From Nostocoides sp. (GTDB lineage Bacteria; Actinomycetota; Actinomycetes; Actinomycetales; Dermatophilaceae): a stretch of DNA of 64,000 bases. Positions 34,613 through 43,695 of this stretch are shown one piece after another. The stretch covers positions 774,352 through 838,351 of the forward strand of contig JADJVJ010000006.1 in assembly GCA_016716625.1 (NCBI GenBank). The letters run 5' to 3'. The notes under the pieces were generated by a model that searched no databases, was not told the origin of the DNA, and saw only the letters and a list, made by a program, of their open reading frames with translations. Numbering within the stretch: position 1 is the first letter of the stretch; each line of letters begins with the position of its first letter. A program made the position numbers and the translations under genes.

Positions 34613-35181
34613 GGTTGCGGGCGCCCGCGAGCCTCGAGGTCGAGCAGGTAGGCCTTGGCCTCCGGGCCTCCGGCATAACCCCCCGTGCCGCCCGACGCCG
34701 GGACGATCCGGTGGCAGGGTCGCACGATGCAGAGCGGGTTGCCACCCAATGCGGTGCCGACGGCCCGCGCCGCCCGCGGGGCGCCGATGGTGTCCGCGAG
34801 CGCGCCATAGCTGGCCTGCTCGCCGTAGCCGATGCCCTCCAGGGCGGTGAGCACCTGGCGCTGGAACGCGGTGGCGAGCGTCAGCGCGCTCGGGAGCGCG
34901 ACCGTGCGCTGCTCACCGCTCAGGTATGCCGTGAGCGCTCGCCGGGCCTCGTCGGTGTCGGCGGGACGGTGTAGCACCCGCGGGCTCACGGTGTCGGCCA
35001 ACCGCTGCAGCCACCGGTCCTGCAGTGCTGGGGTCGCGGCATACGCGCAGGTCAGGAGCACACCATCGGTGTCCACCGCGAGCAGGAGCCGACCGACCAC
35101 GGTGTCCTCGACGGCATACGAGAGGTCGGTGCGCGGCAGGACGGGGGGCCGTACCGGCGGGTCATAGGGCGGCAGGGTCAT
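34609..35181 (-). CDS. ogt: Methylated-DNA-protein-cysteine methyltransferase
   Basis: The 190-residue protein ends in the MGMT domain: FQRQVLTALEGIGYGEQASYGALA, GNPLCIVRPCHRIVPASG with the acceptor cysteine in PCHR, and GYAGGPEAKAYLLDLE. The N-terminal half (VVGRLLLAVDTDGVLLTCAY) is the methyltransferase ribonuclease-like part. It moves alkyl groups from O6-alkylguanine to itself. Its start overlaps the stop of a sigma-factor gene (ATGA), so repair may be controlled by that factor. Confidence 0.92.
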   Translation of the reverse strand: MTLPPYDPPVRPPVLPRTDLSYAVEDTVVGRLLLAVDTDGVLLTCAYAATPALQDRWLQRLADTVSPRVLHRPADTDEARRALTAYLSGEQRTVALPSALTLATAFQRQVLTALEGIGYGEQASYGALADTIGAPRAARAVGTALGGNPLCIVRPCHRIVPASGGTGGYAGGPEAKAYLLDLEARGRPQP

Positions 35182-35663
35182 CGAAGGTCCTCCCTTTCGA
35201 GTCGGAGGGCGGCCAGGGCGTCGGAGAGCACTCGGCGGCTCATGGCGCTCGAGATGCCCAGTGCGGCGGCGATGCTCGCATGGTCCAGGTCGCCGACGAA
35301 CCGCAGCGCGACCACCTCGCGTTGCCGGGGCGGGAGTTGCGCGACCCGGTCCCAGAGCTCGGGTGCGGGCTCACCGGGCGCCGTGGTCGAGAGGGCCGCC
35401 GAGGTCGGGTGCTCCGGGGGCTCGGCCACCGGCGTGACGCGTGACGCCGCCCGATGGTGGTCCATGGCGCAGCGGTGGGTGATGGTGAGCAGCCAGGCCC
35501 GCAGATTGTCGGCCCGGCGCACGCGAGGGTATGCGGCGAGCGCCTGCGTCCATGCCTGCTGCGCCACGTCATCCCCACTGTTCGGTCCGGCCAGGGCATG
35601 CGCGAGCCGCGCGACCTCGCGCCAGTGCGCGTCGACGAGTTCTTGGAACGGGGGCAACCTCAC
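35178..35663 (-). CDS. ECF-like RNA polymerase sigma factor
   Basis: The 161-residue protein starts at GTG 35663. Region 2 (FQELVDAHWREVARLAHALAG, DDVAQQAWTQALAAYPRV, NLRAWLLTITHRCAMDHHR) and region 4 (LPPRQREVVALRFVGDLDHASIAAALGIS) are both clear. No anti-sigma gene lies beside it; its partner gene is ogt, 4 bp overlapped. This coupling of a sigma factor to an alkyl-repair enzyme is common in actinobacteria and suggests, but does not prove, an alkylation response. Confidence 0.88.
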   Translation of the reverse strand: MRLPPFQELVDAHWREVARLAHALAGPNSGDDVAQQAWTQALAAYPRVRRADNLRAWLLTITHRCAMDHHRAASRVTPVAEPPEHPTSAALSTTAPGEPAPELWDRVAQLPPRQREVVALRFVGDLDHASIAAALGISSAMSRRVLSDALAALRLEREDLR

Positions 35664-35720
35664 GATCTTGATAACGCTAGAGCCTCCCGTGGTGTGAGTG
35701 AGCAGTGCGAGGATGGCGCC

Positions 35721-36503
35721 GTGTCCTTGCCCAGAGTGATCGCCCACCGTGGCGCGAGCGCCCACGAGGCTGAGAACTCCCTGCGCGCCTACGAACTCGC
35801 GCTCGAGCACGGGGCCGACGGCATCGAGACCGATCTTCGGCTTTCCGCCGACCGGCACCTCATCTGCACGCACGACCGGCGCCTGGACCGCACCACCTCG
35901 GCCAGGGGCAGCGTCTCGGCGATGACGCTGGCGGAGCTCGGCGCGGTCGAGTGGGGGGTCGGGCCCGGCCTTGCCGAGCACATCCGGGAGAACGGCCCGC
36001 AGGAGGTCCTCACCCTCGACGGGCTGCTCGACGCGATCCGCGACGACGAGCGCGACGCCCCGCTGCTCACCTTGCTGGAGACCAAACACCCAAACCGCTT
36101 CCGCGGCCAGGTCGAGGCGGTGCTCGCGGGCCGGCTGCACGAGCGAGGGCTCACCCACGGTCCCGCGCACGGGCTCGAGGTCGTCGTCATGAGCTTCCTG
36201 CACACCGCGCTGGGTCGGATGCGTCGGCTCGCGCCCCAGGTTCCGTTGGTCTATCTCATCGAGCTCGGTATGCCGTCGGTGAGTTTCGACGGCTCCCTCC
36301 CCGCGGGAGTGACCCGGGTTGGGCTTGACGTGCGGTACCTGCGCACCCCCAAGGTGGTTCGGGCCTTCCAGCGGCGCGGCCACCAGGTCTATGTGTGGAC
36401 CGTCGACGAACCCGACGACGTGCAGCGTTGCCTCGATCTTGGCGTGGACGTCATCATCAGCAACCGGCCGCTGGCGGTGCGAGCCCAGGTCCACGGGCAC
36501 TGA
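35721..36503 (+). CDS. Glycerophosphodiester phosphodiesterase
   Basis: The 260-residue protein starts at GTG 35721. The GDPD catalytic parts are complete: VIAHRGASAHEAENSLRAY, GADGIETDLRLSADRHLICTHDRRLDRTT (metal Glu and Asp, second His), TLLETKHP, and the end QVYVWTVDEPDDV and DVIISNRP. It splits glycerophosphodiesters into an alcohol and glycerol 3-phosphate. No signal peptide, so it acts in the cytosol on recycled lipid head groups. Confidence 0.93.
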   Translation: MSLPRVIAHRGASAHEAENSLRAYELALEHGADGIETDLRLSADRHLICTHDRRLDRTTSARGSVSAMTLAELGAVEWGVGPGLAEHIRENGPQEVLTLDGLLDAIRDDERDAPLLTLLETKHPNRFRGQVEAVLAGRLHERGLTHGPAHGLEVVVMSFLHTALGRMRRLAPQVPLVYLIELGMPSVSFDGSLPAGVTRVGLDVRYLRTPKVVRAFQRRGHQVYVWTVDEPDDVQRCLDLGVDVIISNRPLAVRAQVHGH

Positions 36504-36591
36504 GCCGCCCCCCTCCGGCCGGCCCGCGGGCCCGCCCCCGGCCCCCGGCGGTGGGCCAACGACATACGGCCTCGGGCTAGGGTGGTCGACC

Positions 36592-37467
36592 ATGGGTAAG
36601 GCTTCACGTCAGAAGGGCTCGCGCACGCCGCGGGTCGCCGCGGCTCCGTTCGTGGCACGGCCGTTCGCCGGGCTGCCGAACGAGACCGACTGGGTCGCGA
36701 TTCGCGAGATCCTGCCGGCGGCCACGGCCACCGTGGCGCTCGACCCGGCGGCGATCCCGCCGAACGCGCCCACCGAGGCGGTCGTCGCCACCGTGCTGCC
36801 GATGGCGTGGCCGGCGCTGCACCGTGGTGACGGGACCGTGCTCGTCGGCGCCCAGAGCGGCGCGAGTTCCGGGGATCCCTCCCGGGACCTCGCCGCGGCA
36901 CTGCTCGCCGCACTGTCCGCCACCCCCGGCACCCCGGTGACGCAGACCCCCGCGGTGAACGCCGACACCCCGCGCCTGCAGGACCTGCTCGCCCAGGACA
37001 GCCGCTTCGAGGTTACCGTCCACGAGGGCTTCGACTTCTGGGTGGCCGCCGGCGACCTCGACGACGACGCCCAGGCCTCCCTGCAGCGGGCCAACGAGAC
37101 GGTCGTCCCCACGAGCGCGATGACCGCGCTGCCGTCGGCGTACTTCGTCCGGATCGGGGACCGCACCCACATCCGGCTCATCCTCGGCGAGGACGAGGAT
37201 GCCGCCACCGATGCCCTGGCCCGGCTGCACGCCGCGGGCAGCGACGCTCTCGGGGGACCGACCCGGCTGCTCGGGGCCTTCCGTGCCGGTGGGCTGCTCG
37301 TCCCGGTGTGGGACCTCGACCCGGCCCTGGAGGCCGGTGCCTACGAGGAGGAGCTGGCCGCGTTCGGGGACCGTTACGCCGCCGCCCTCGCCCAGAAGAC
37401 CCCGCTCACCGCTGACGAACGCCGGGCCCGCAGCGGCCTGCTGAGCCGTCAGGTCACCCTGAGGTGA
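36592..37467 (+). CDS. DUF5926 family protein
   Basis: The 291-residue protein starts at ATG 36592 with a basic N terminus (MGKASRQKGSRTPR). The block FAGLPNETDWVAIREILPAATA, then LPMAWPALHRGDGTVLVGAQ and DFWVAAGDLDDDAQASLQRANETVVPT, identify the actinobacterial DUF5926 family. The C-terminal motif PVWDLDP is conserved too. No function is known. It is coupled by GTGA to the downstream glycosyltransferase, a link often seen in these genomes. Confidence 0.8.
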   Translation: MGKASRQKGSRTPRVAAAPFVARPFAGLPNETDWVAIREILPAATATVALDPAAIPPNAPTEAVVATVLPMAWPALHRGDGTVLVGAQSGASSGDPSRDLAAALLAALSATPGTPVTQTPAVNADTPRLQDLLAQDSRFEVTVHEGFDFWVAAGDLDDDAQASLQRANETVVPTSAMTALPSAYFVRIGDRTHIRLILGEDEDAATDALARLHAAGSDALGGPTRLLGAFRAGGLLVPVWDLDPALEAGAYEEELAAFGDRYAAALAQKTPLTADERRARSGLLSRQVTLR

Positions 37468-38177
37468 ACCGGCTCGGGGCGGTCGTGCCCTGCAAGGACG
37501 AGGCCGACCGCATCGGCGCCACCCTTGCCGGGCTGCGGCAGGTCGTCGGCACCGGACCGATCGTCGTCGTCGACGACGGCAGCACGGACAACACCGCCGC
37601 CCTCGCCGAGGCCGCCGGGGCGCGTGTGGTGCGCCACGGGGTTAACCGGGGCAAGGCCGCCGCCTTGGAGAGCGGGGTTGATGCGTTGCTCGCCGGTGAG
37701 GGCGGCCGGGACTGTGCCGCAATACTTTTCGTCGACGGGGACCTCGAAGGCTCCGCGGCCAACCTCTCCGTCCTCGCCGACCCGGTGCTTGCCGGTGACG
37801 CCGACATGGCGATCGCGACTCTGCCCGCGCAGAAGCAGGCCGGTGGCGGCCGCGGCCGGGTGGTCCGGCTTGCGCGCTCCGGGATCCGCCGGCTCACCGG
37901 CCGCGAGATGCTGCAGCCGCTCTCCGGGATGCGGGCCTTGACCCCGGCCGCGTTCGAGGCCGCCCGGCCGCTGCCGCCGCGCTGGGGGGTCGAGGTGCGT
38001 CTCACCGTGGCCATCCTCCAGGCCGGGATGCGCGTCATCGAGGTCCCCTGCGAACTCCAGCACCGGGTGAGCGGAAAGGACTGGCGGGGAGTGCTGCACC
38101 GCGCGGCCCAGTTCCGCGACGTCTGGCTCACCCTCAACGCACCGCGCCGTCGGCCCGCGAGCGGTCGCCCCCGATGA
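37464..38177 (+). CDS. Family 2 glycosyltransferase
   Basis: The 237-residue protein has a GT-A fold start (LGAVVPCKDEADRIGATLAGL), the nucleotide site IVVVDDGSTDNT, a DxD-like FVDGDLEG and the acceptor segment PLSGMRALTPAAFEA. It lacks membrane helices. It may transfer a sugar to polyprenyl phosphate or glycerate; it sits between DUF5926 and a GT-C transferase and overlaps both by 4 bp, so it likely supplies the activated sugar used by the next enzyme. Confidence 0.85.
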   Translation: MNRLGAVVPCKDEADRIGATLAGLRQVVGTGPIVVVDDGSTDNTAALAEAAGARVVRHGVNRGKAAALESGVDALLAGEGGRDCAAILFVDGDLEGSAANLSVLADPVLAGDADMAIATLPAQKQAGGGRGRVVRLARSGIRRLTGREMLQPLSGMRALTPAAFEAARPLPPRWGVEVRLTVAILQAGMRVIEVPCELQHRVSGKDWRGVLHRAAQFRDVWLTLNAPRRRPASGRPR

Positions 38178-39634
38178 CCTGGCTGCGAGCCGCGGCCTTC
38201 GGGCTGCTGCTCCTGGTCGGCGCGAGCCAACCGAACGCGGCGACCCCCGACCTCGCACCCTCCGGGTGGGCGCCCGGTCCACCCATCCCGCTCACCCTCT
38301 CCCCGGCCGCGACCACGGCCGTCCTCTGGAGCGCCTACCTGCTCGGCGCGGCGGCCCTACTCCTCGGCCTGCGCGGGCACGTTCAGCCGGTCCGCTGGGC
38401 GGTCCCGGCCACCCTGGGGGCGGCGATCCTGTGGACCGCGCCGTTCGGGTCGGCCGACCACCTCAACTACCTCGCCTACGGGCAGATCGCGCTCGAGGGC
38501 GGGGACCCGTGGAGCGAGTCCCCGATCGCCTGGCAGGGGGGCGGCGATCCGCTCGCGAGCCGGGTGGAGGCTCCCTGGACGACCCAGCCGAGCGTGTACG
38601 GCCCGTTCGCGACCCTGGTGCACGCGGCGTGTGCCTGGGTGGGGCAGGACAACCTGCGGGTCGCGGTCTGGGTGTGGCAGCTCGTCGTGGTCCTCGCCTG
38701 GCTCGGTGGGCGTGCCCTGCTCCGAGGGCTCCTCGATGCCGAGCATCACGGCCGGATCGATCTGCTCTGGACCCTCAACCCGCTGCTCGTCGGCATCGGC
38801 GTCCTCGGGGCCCATCTCGATATCGTGGCCGCGGTCCTGGTCCTGCTCGCCCTGCGCGCCTGGAGCTGGCGCGGCGGCACCGGCGTCGCCTCCGCGGCGG
38901 TCGCCGGCCTAGCGATCGCCCTCGCCGAGGCGACGAAGTTCACGTATGCCGTGGCCGTCCTCGGCATTCTCTGGCTCGCCTGGTGCCGGGGCTGGGACCG
39001 GCGAGCGTCGGTTTTCGTCGGTTCCGCCCTCGTGGGCGCCCTGCTCCTGCATGTCCCGGCCGGGCTGGACTCCTATGTGCAGGTCTTGCGCTCCGGGCAG
39101 ACCGTCTCGCTCGCCATGCCGTGGCGGCCACTCCTCGAGGGGATGCTCGCGCTCGGTCTGCCGAATGCGATCGCCCGCTCGGTCATCACCCTGGGCGCCG
39201 CTGCGCTCGCGATCGGCCTCGCGGTGCTGTTGCTGCGGGCGACCCGTCCGGTCTCCGAAGGCGTCCGGCCGCTGTGGATCGCTGGGATGCTCTCGGCGGC
39301 ATATGCGTTCTCGGCGTCCTACTCGCTGCCCTGGTACGACCCGCTCCTATGGGCCGCGCTCCCCGCGGTCGTGCCCAGCGTGCTCGATGTCCTGGCGACC
39401 GCGCGGCTCCTCGTGATCGCCTGGGCCTATGTGCCGGGCCGGGTGTCCGGTATGACGCAGGGCGTGGAGTCGCTCACCTTGGGCTTCCGAAGGTTCGTCG
39501 CGCCGCTGCTCGTGCTCGCCGTGTGGGTGGCGACGGTGTGGTTGCTGCGGCGGGCCGGGGCTCCCCCCGGCGGGCCGAGCGCGACGGAGCCGACGCCCGC
39601 TCGTCGAGGGCCGCGACCCGCAACCGCAGACTGA
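38174..39634 (+). CDS. GT-C mannosyltransferase-like membrane protein (MptB-like)
   Basis: The 486-residue protein has about 11-13 membrane helices. The first large loop holds NYLAYGQIALEGGDPWSESP and PWTTQPSVYGPFATLVH, matching the acidic catalytic loop of polyprenol-phosphomannose-dependent transferases such as MptA/MptB. KFTYAVAVLGILWL and SLPWYDPLLW are further family marks. It would add mannose to a lipoglycan or polysaccharide outside the membrane. The last 161 bp overlap antisense with the convergent gene at 39474-41804. Confidence 0.8.
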   Translation: MTWLRAAAFGLLLLVGASQPNAATPDLAPSGWAPGPPIPLTLSPAATTAVLWSAYLLGAAALLLGLRGHVQPVRWAVPATLGAAILWTAPFGSADHLNYLAYGQIALEGGDPWSESPIAWQGGGDPLASRVEAPWTTQPSVYGPFATLVHAACAWVGQDNLRVAVWVWQLVVVLAWLGGRALLRGLLDAEHHGRIDLLWTLNPLLVGIGVLGAHLDIVAAVLVLLALRAWSWRGGTGVASAAVAGLAIALAEATKFTYAVAVLGILWLAWCRGWDRRASVFVGSALVGALLLHVPAGLDSYVQVLRSGQTVSLAMPWRPLLEGMLALGLPNAIARSVITLGAAALAIGLAVLLLRATRPVSEGVRPLWIAGMLSAAYAFSASYSLPWYDPLLWAALPAVVPSVLDVLATARLLVIAWAYVPGRVSGMTQGVESLTLGFRRFVAPLLVLAVWVATVWLLRRAGAPPGGPSATEPTPARRGPRPATAD

Positions 39635-41804
39635 CCAGCAGCGGCAGCACGAGGGGGCCGGCAGCGGCCGCGATGGCCACCGAGGAGTCGTTGATCAGCG
39701 CCGCGACGATGAGCAGGGCGAGCACCGCGAGCATCCCCGAGCGCAGCGAGGGCCGCCGGGCCCAGATCGGGGCCAGCGGACGCCCGAGGCGCGACTGCGG
39801 ACGCCATACGGCATAGAGGAGGGCGAGAACGACGACCGGCACGAGCGGGGCCAGCGCCTGGTCGGCGCCGAGGAGCACGGCCAGGTTGGCCCGGCCCTTG
39901 TCGGCGATGACCTCCCAGGCCGTGCCATCGACGACGCGCTGGACGAACGCACCGAGGTGGGTGCGTTCCTGCACCGGCCGCAGCCAGTCGAGCACCGCGA
40001 GCAGCGCGACGAGCCCCACCCCGACGACGCCGACAATGGCGAGCCGACGCAGGGTCGGGCGGCCACCGTGCACGGCGAAGAGGAGCACCGCGACACCGAC
40101 GACGAGCGCGGGCGGCCCTCCGGCGTCGGCCCCCCAGAACGGTGCCCCGTCCACGAGGACGGCCACCGCACCGAGCCCGCCGACGACGGCAAGGGCCAGG
40201 CCGCGGCGGCCGGTGTGCAGCAGTGACCCGGCGAGGATCGCCGCGAGGAGCAGCACCGCCGAGCCGAAGAGCGCGAACGACACATTCCCCATCCCGAAGT
40301 AGCGCCCGCCACCGACCGGCTGCAGCCCCATGAGGGAGATGAGTTGCAGCCGAGACCCGGCCACCACGTCGACGCCGATGACGGCCGCGGTCACGGCGCA
40401 GACGACCGCGGTCGGCCCGGCGAGGCGGCGGCCCCACGGCCCCCAGTGGGCCACCCAGGCGAGGGCCCCGGCCAGGAGGAGGACGCCCGCGATGAGCCAC
40501 ACGATGGGCCGCGGCGCCCGCCACCACGGGAGCAGGGAGATGAGGAACGTCGCCACCGGCACCCCGGCCGCCAGTGTGGCCACCCGTTCGAGCCGGGCTA
40601 AGCGGTGCAACCGTTGATGGCCCTGCAACCGTCCGCGGGTGAGCCGCCAGGCCAGCATTCCGACCAGGAGGCCGAGCACGGCCGCGCCCCCGATGAGGAA
40701 GAAGAACGGCCCGACCAGGGTGTGCGCGCGTTGCGTGGAGAGTTCGAGGTCGACCAGGGCATCGACCCGCTCCCGGGCCCGGGAGTCCGAGGCGTCGATC
40801 GCGGGCACGACGGTGAGCGGTCGGCCGGTCATCCCTTCCGGCAGCGTGGCCGACTCGAGCCAGACCGCGGTGGCGGCGACGTCGGCCCCGACGATGAGCC
40901 CGGGCTGTCGGGTGGCGGTGGATTCCAGGGTGCCGGGGCCGAACCGGGGCCCGCGGGCGATCGCCAGCCGCAGCCGGGGCACCGTGCCCGCATCGGACAT
41001 GCTCGTGATGAGGTAGTCGGCGCCGTTGGGACCCGCCTCGAGGACCGCGCCGATCCGGGCGTCGATGGCCGAGAGTTGGGCCTCACGGGTGCCCTCGGCG
41101 ATCTCCCCGGCGGGGAGGTTGCCGGGTCCGCGCACCCCGCCGACGTCGACGATGGAGACCGGACAAGCGGCGAGGGTGGCGAGCAGGGTGTCCGGGCTCC
41201 AGGCGGCGTACCGGGCCACCGCGCCGTCCGGCTGTGCCGCCGCCGCGGCCGCACCCGGGCCGATCGCCTGAACGCAGGTGCCCCGCTCGGCGAGCGCTTG
41301 GCCGAGCAGCCCGAGTTGGGCCTTATCCGTGCGGGCCGCCTCCTGGTATGCCGTCCAGTCGGGCACCCGGGTCGCGGTGCCACTGCTCGCGAGCGCCGGA
41401 GTGGGGATGGGCGGGCAGGGGCGTTCGGCCGGGTCGGAGCCGGCCGGGCCGGGCCGGACGGCCCCGGTCGGTGCCCCGGCGGAGAGGCTGAGCCAGCCGT
41501 CGATCGGACAGGTCGTGGAGTACCCCGAGCGGGCCGTCGTCACGGCCGCCGCACCCTCCCGGAAGAGCTGCCACAGGGTCGGGGTGGCGTCCGGAGCGAG
41601 GTCGTTGACGGAGAACCCGCCGGTGCCGATGATGACGAGGGCCCCGGGTTGTCCGGCGGCCATCGGGGCCGTGGGCGGGGCCGGAGCCGTGGGGGCGGCC
41701 GCGGCGGCAAGGGCCGGCGCGCCGACGGCATACAGGGTAAGGACGGTGAGCACGGCGGCGGCCGAGCGGAGGGCTCGGCGAACGCGGCGGGCTCGGCGGG
41801 TCAC
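39474..41804 (-). CDS. Large secreted phosphatase-like domain plus multi-helix membrane protein
   Basis: The 776-residue protein starts at GTG 41804. It has a signal peptide (residues about 12-35), an external domain of about 360 residues that starts like an alkaline-phosphatase or phosphoglyceromutase fold (ALVIIGTGGFSVNDL, TPTLWQLFREGAA, CPIDGWLSLSAG, DYLITSMSD), and then 10-11 helices. A conserved membrane block, SLMGLQPVGGGRYFGMGNVSFAL, followed by DGAPFWGADAGGPPALVVGV, is typical of an uncharacterised actinobacterial family. Its disordered Arg/Ala/Pro-rich tail overlaps the neighbouring gene. Possible role: editing or export of envelope glycopolymer. Confidence 0.75.
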   Translation of the reverse strand: MTRRARRVRRALRSAAAVLTVLTLYAVGAPALAAAAAPTAPAPPTAPMAAGQPGALVIIGTGGFSVNDLAPDATPTLWQLFREGAAAVTTARSGYSTTCPIDGWLSLSAGAPTGAVRPGPAGSDPAERPCPPIPTPALASSGTATRVPDWTAYQEAARTDKAQLGLLGQALAERGTCVQAIGPGAAAAAAQPDGAVARYAAWSPDTLLATLAACPVSIVDVGGVRGPGNLPAGEIAEGTREAQLSAIDARIGAVLEAGPNGADYLITSMSDAGTVPRLRLAIARGPRFGPGTLESTATRQPGLIVGADVAATAVWLESATLPEGMTGRPLTVVPAIDASDSRARERVDALVDLELSTQRAHTLVGPFFFLIGGAAVLGLLVGMLAWRLTRGRLQGHQRLHRLARLERVATLAAGVPVATFLISLLPWWRAPRPIVWLIAGVLLLAGALAWVAHWGPWGRRLAGPTAVVCAVTAAVIGVDVVAGSRLQLISLMGLQPVGGGRYFGMGNVSFALFGSAVLLLAAILAGSLLHTGRRGLALAVVGGLGAVAVLVDGAPFWGADAGGPPALVVGVAVLLFAVHGGRPTLRRLAIVGVVGVGLVALLAVLDWLRPVQERTHLGAFVQRVVDGTAWEVIADKGRANLAVLLGADQALAPLVPVVVLALLYAVWRPQSRLGRPLAPIWARRPSLRSGMLAVLALLIVAALINDSSVAIAAAAGPLVLPLLVSLRLRVAALDERASAPSRSARRGEPRPAAATTPSPPTRRARAAARRTFGSPR

Positions 41805-41837
41805 GCTCCACAGGCTACGTGTTGCGACAATGGGGCG

Positions 41838-43133
41838 GTGACTGCCGTGCGTTCGCGATTCTCCCAGCCGACGATGTGGGTCATCGCGGCCGCGATCATT
41901 ACCGCCGCGGTCACCCCGACGGTGCTGCGCTACCTCGTCTTTTGGCCGTACGACCAGTGGCAGGTCGACGTCGAGGTCTACCGGGAGGCCGGGGTCTCGG
42001 TGATGACCGGTCGGCCGATCTATGCCGCGCTCACCGAGGCTCCCCAGCTGCTGCCGTTCACCTATCCCCCGTTTGCGGCCCTGCTCGCGGTCCCGCTGGC
42101 GTGGCTGCCGTTCGGGGTGGTGGGCTGGCTGTGGACGGTCCTCCAGGTGCTCGCGACCACGGCCATCGTCTGGTACGCCGGGTGGCGGCTCATCCATGGG
42201 TTCGGCAGTTGGGCGCCGATCGCGCTCGCGGCGCTCACCGCACCGGCCCTGTGGTTCACCCCGGTCACCGACGGCATCCGGTTCGGCCAGGTCAACGCGT
42301 TCATCGTGTTGCTCTGCCTCATGGACCTGCGACGGCCCCGTCCGCTGTGGCTGCGGCACATTCCTCGCGGGGTGCTCATCGGGCTCGCGATGTCGATCAA
42401 GTTGACCCCCGGGGTGTTCGTCATCCACCTCCTGGTGACCCGGCGCTGGCGGGAGGCCACGACGGCCATCGTCACCGCCGTCCTCGCCACCCTGGGCAGC
42501 TGGCTGGTCCTGCCGTCGGCGTCCTTCGAGTTCTGGGGCGGCGCCTTGCAGGACCCGACCCGGCTCGGACCGAACAACGGCACCTCGAACCAGTCGCTGC
42601 GGGGCGTCATCATCCGTCTCCTCGGCGAGTCGACGCTGACCAGCCTGTTCTGGCTTGTGGTGGCGCTGGCGGTCGGGGTGGCCGGGTTCGCGCTGGCCCG
42701 GCAGCGTTACCTCGCGCACGACTCCATCGGTGAGGTCGCGGTCGTGGGGCTGCTCGCCTGCCTCATCTCACCGGTGTCCTGGATTCACCACCATCACTGG
42801 ATCGTCGTCGTCGTCTTCGCCGTCCTCGGTGCCGAGCCCGCGCAGAACCGGGCACGCGCGGGTTTCGGGGCGCTCATCGCGGCGTTCTACACGGTGTCCA
42901 TCCCGTGGTGGGGCAACGCTTGGCTCACCCATCCCGAGCGGCCGGCATGGTTCGGCCTGCTCCTGCAGAACTTCATGGTGATCCAGGACCTGCTCGTCCT
43001 GCTCATCCTCTGGAAGGTGTCACACGCCCCGGGCGAGCTGCACGATCCCCCAGAAGGCGAGGACCAGGCAAACGCTGCCGCCGAGCCGTTGCAGGGTGCC
43101 CAGGCGCATCCGGCGGAGCAGGCTGCGGCCTAG
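41838..43133 (+). CDS. GT87 (DUF2029) alpha-mannosyltransferase-like membrane protein
   Basis: The 431-residue protein starts at GTG 41838, 33 bp from the divergent gene. It has about ten helices, a first-loop Asp (WQVDVEVYREAGVSVMTGRP), FTYPPFAALLAVPLAWL, GQVNAFIVLLCLMDL, MSIKLTPGVFVIHLLVTRRW and NQSLRGVIIRLLG, all marks of GT87, the family of PimE and related polyprenyl-phosphomannose users. It probably decorates lipoglycans. Its 3' end overlaps the convergent TMEM165-like gene by 114 bp. Confidence 0.85.
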   Translation: MTAVRSRFSQPTMWVIAAAIITAAVTPTVLRYLVFWPYDQWQVDVEVYREAGVSVMTGRPIYAALTEAPQLLPFTYPPFAALLAVPLAWLPFGVVGWLWTVLQVLATTAIVWYAGWRLIHGFGSWAPIALAALTAPALWFTPVTDGIRFGQVNAFIVLLCLMDLRRPRPLWLRHIPRGVLIGLAMSIKLTPGVFVIHLLVTRRWREATTAIVTAVLATLGSWLVLPSASFEFWGGALQDPTRLGPNNGTSNQSLRGVIIRLLGESTLTSLFWLVVALAVGVAGFALARQRYLAHDSIGEVAVVGLLACLISPVSWIHHHHWIVVVVFAVLGAEPAQNRARAGFGALIAAFYTVSIPWWGNAWLTHPERPAWFGLLLQNFMVIQDLLVLLILWKVSHAPGELHDPPEGEDQANAAAEPLQGAQAHPAEQAAA

Positions 43134-43634
43134 CAGCGCGCCGAGCCCGGAGACGGTGGCGAGGGCGAGGAACGCGCCCAGGCCGATGGACAGCGGCGCG
43201 TTGTGCTTGGCGACCAGGGAGGCCGTGAGGATCTGGCTGAGGTCGCCCCATTCGGCGAGGAAGAGAATGCCGAAGCTTGTCGTCACCGCCCGCAGCCCGT
43301 GGGCGGGTTTCACGGCCTTGGCGGCGTACTCCTCCTCGGCCTCCTGGCCCTCGGCGTCTGCGGTGCGCGCCCCGCGGAGCAGGATGAGTCCCCCGGCGGT
43401 GAAGAGGACGACGACGGCGATCTCGACCGGGGTGCGGGGGAGTTGGCCGAGCAGCCCGCCCGCGGTCGTGGCGACGACGGTCTGCACGGCGAACGCGGCG
43501 ACCACGCCGATCCAGACCAGCAGCGGCCGATACCGGGTGGCGAGGACCAGGGTGGCGATGAAGGTCTTGTCGGGGAACTCGACGAGGAAGATCGCGCCGA
43601 AGGCGAGGGCGACGAGGCCGGGGTCGATGCTCAT
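43020..43634 (-). CDS. TMEM165/GDT1 (UPF0016) family cation transporter
   Basis: The 204-residue protein has two repeated units of three helices. The family's ExGD(K/R) motif appears as EFPDKTF in the first repeat (Gly replaced by Pro) and EWGDLSQ in the second. Family members exchange Mn2+ or Ca2+ for H+. ATG 43634 is chosen over GTG 43664 because the family begins directly before the first helix. It overlaps the GT87 gene antisense. Manganese supply would fit the neighbouring metal-dependent glycosyltransferases. Confidence 0.85.
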   Translation of the reverse strand: MSIDPGLVALAFGAIFLVEFPDKTFIATLVLATRYRPLLVWIGVVAAFAVQTVVATTAGGLLGQLPRTPVEIAVVVLFTAGGLILLRGARTADAEGQEAEEEYAAKAVKPAHGLRAVTTSFGILFLAEWGDLSQILTASLVAKHNAPLSIGLGAFLALATVSGLGALLGRSLLRRMRLGTLQRLGGSVCLVLAFWGIVQLARGV

Positions 43635-43695
43635 GGTTGTCCCAGCGTATGGCGTGCCGGTCACCTGCGGTGGAGTGGCCTTCTACGCTGGGCCA

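Noticed and set aside
41805..42719. Extension of the 776-residue membrane protein to a 1081-residue protein
   Set aside because: The extra 305 residues are antisense to the GT87 gene, and a GTG with a signal peptide lies at 41804.
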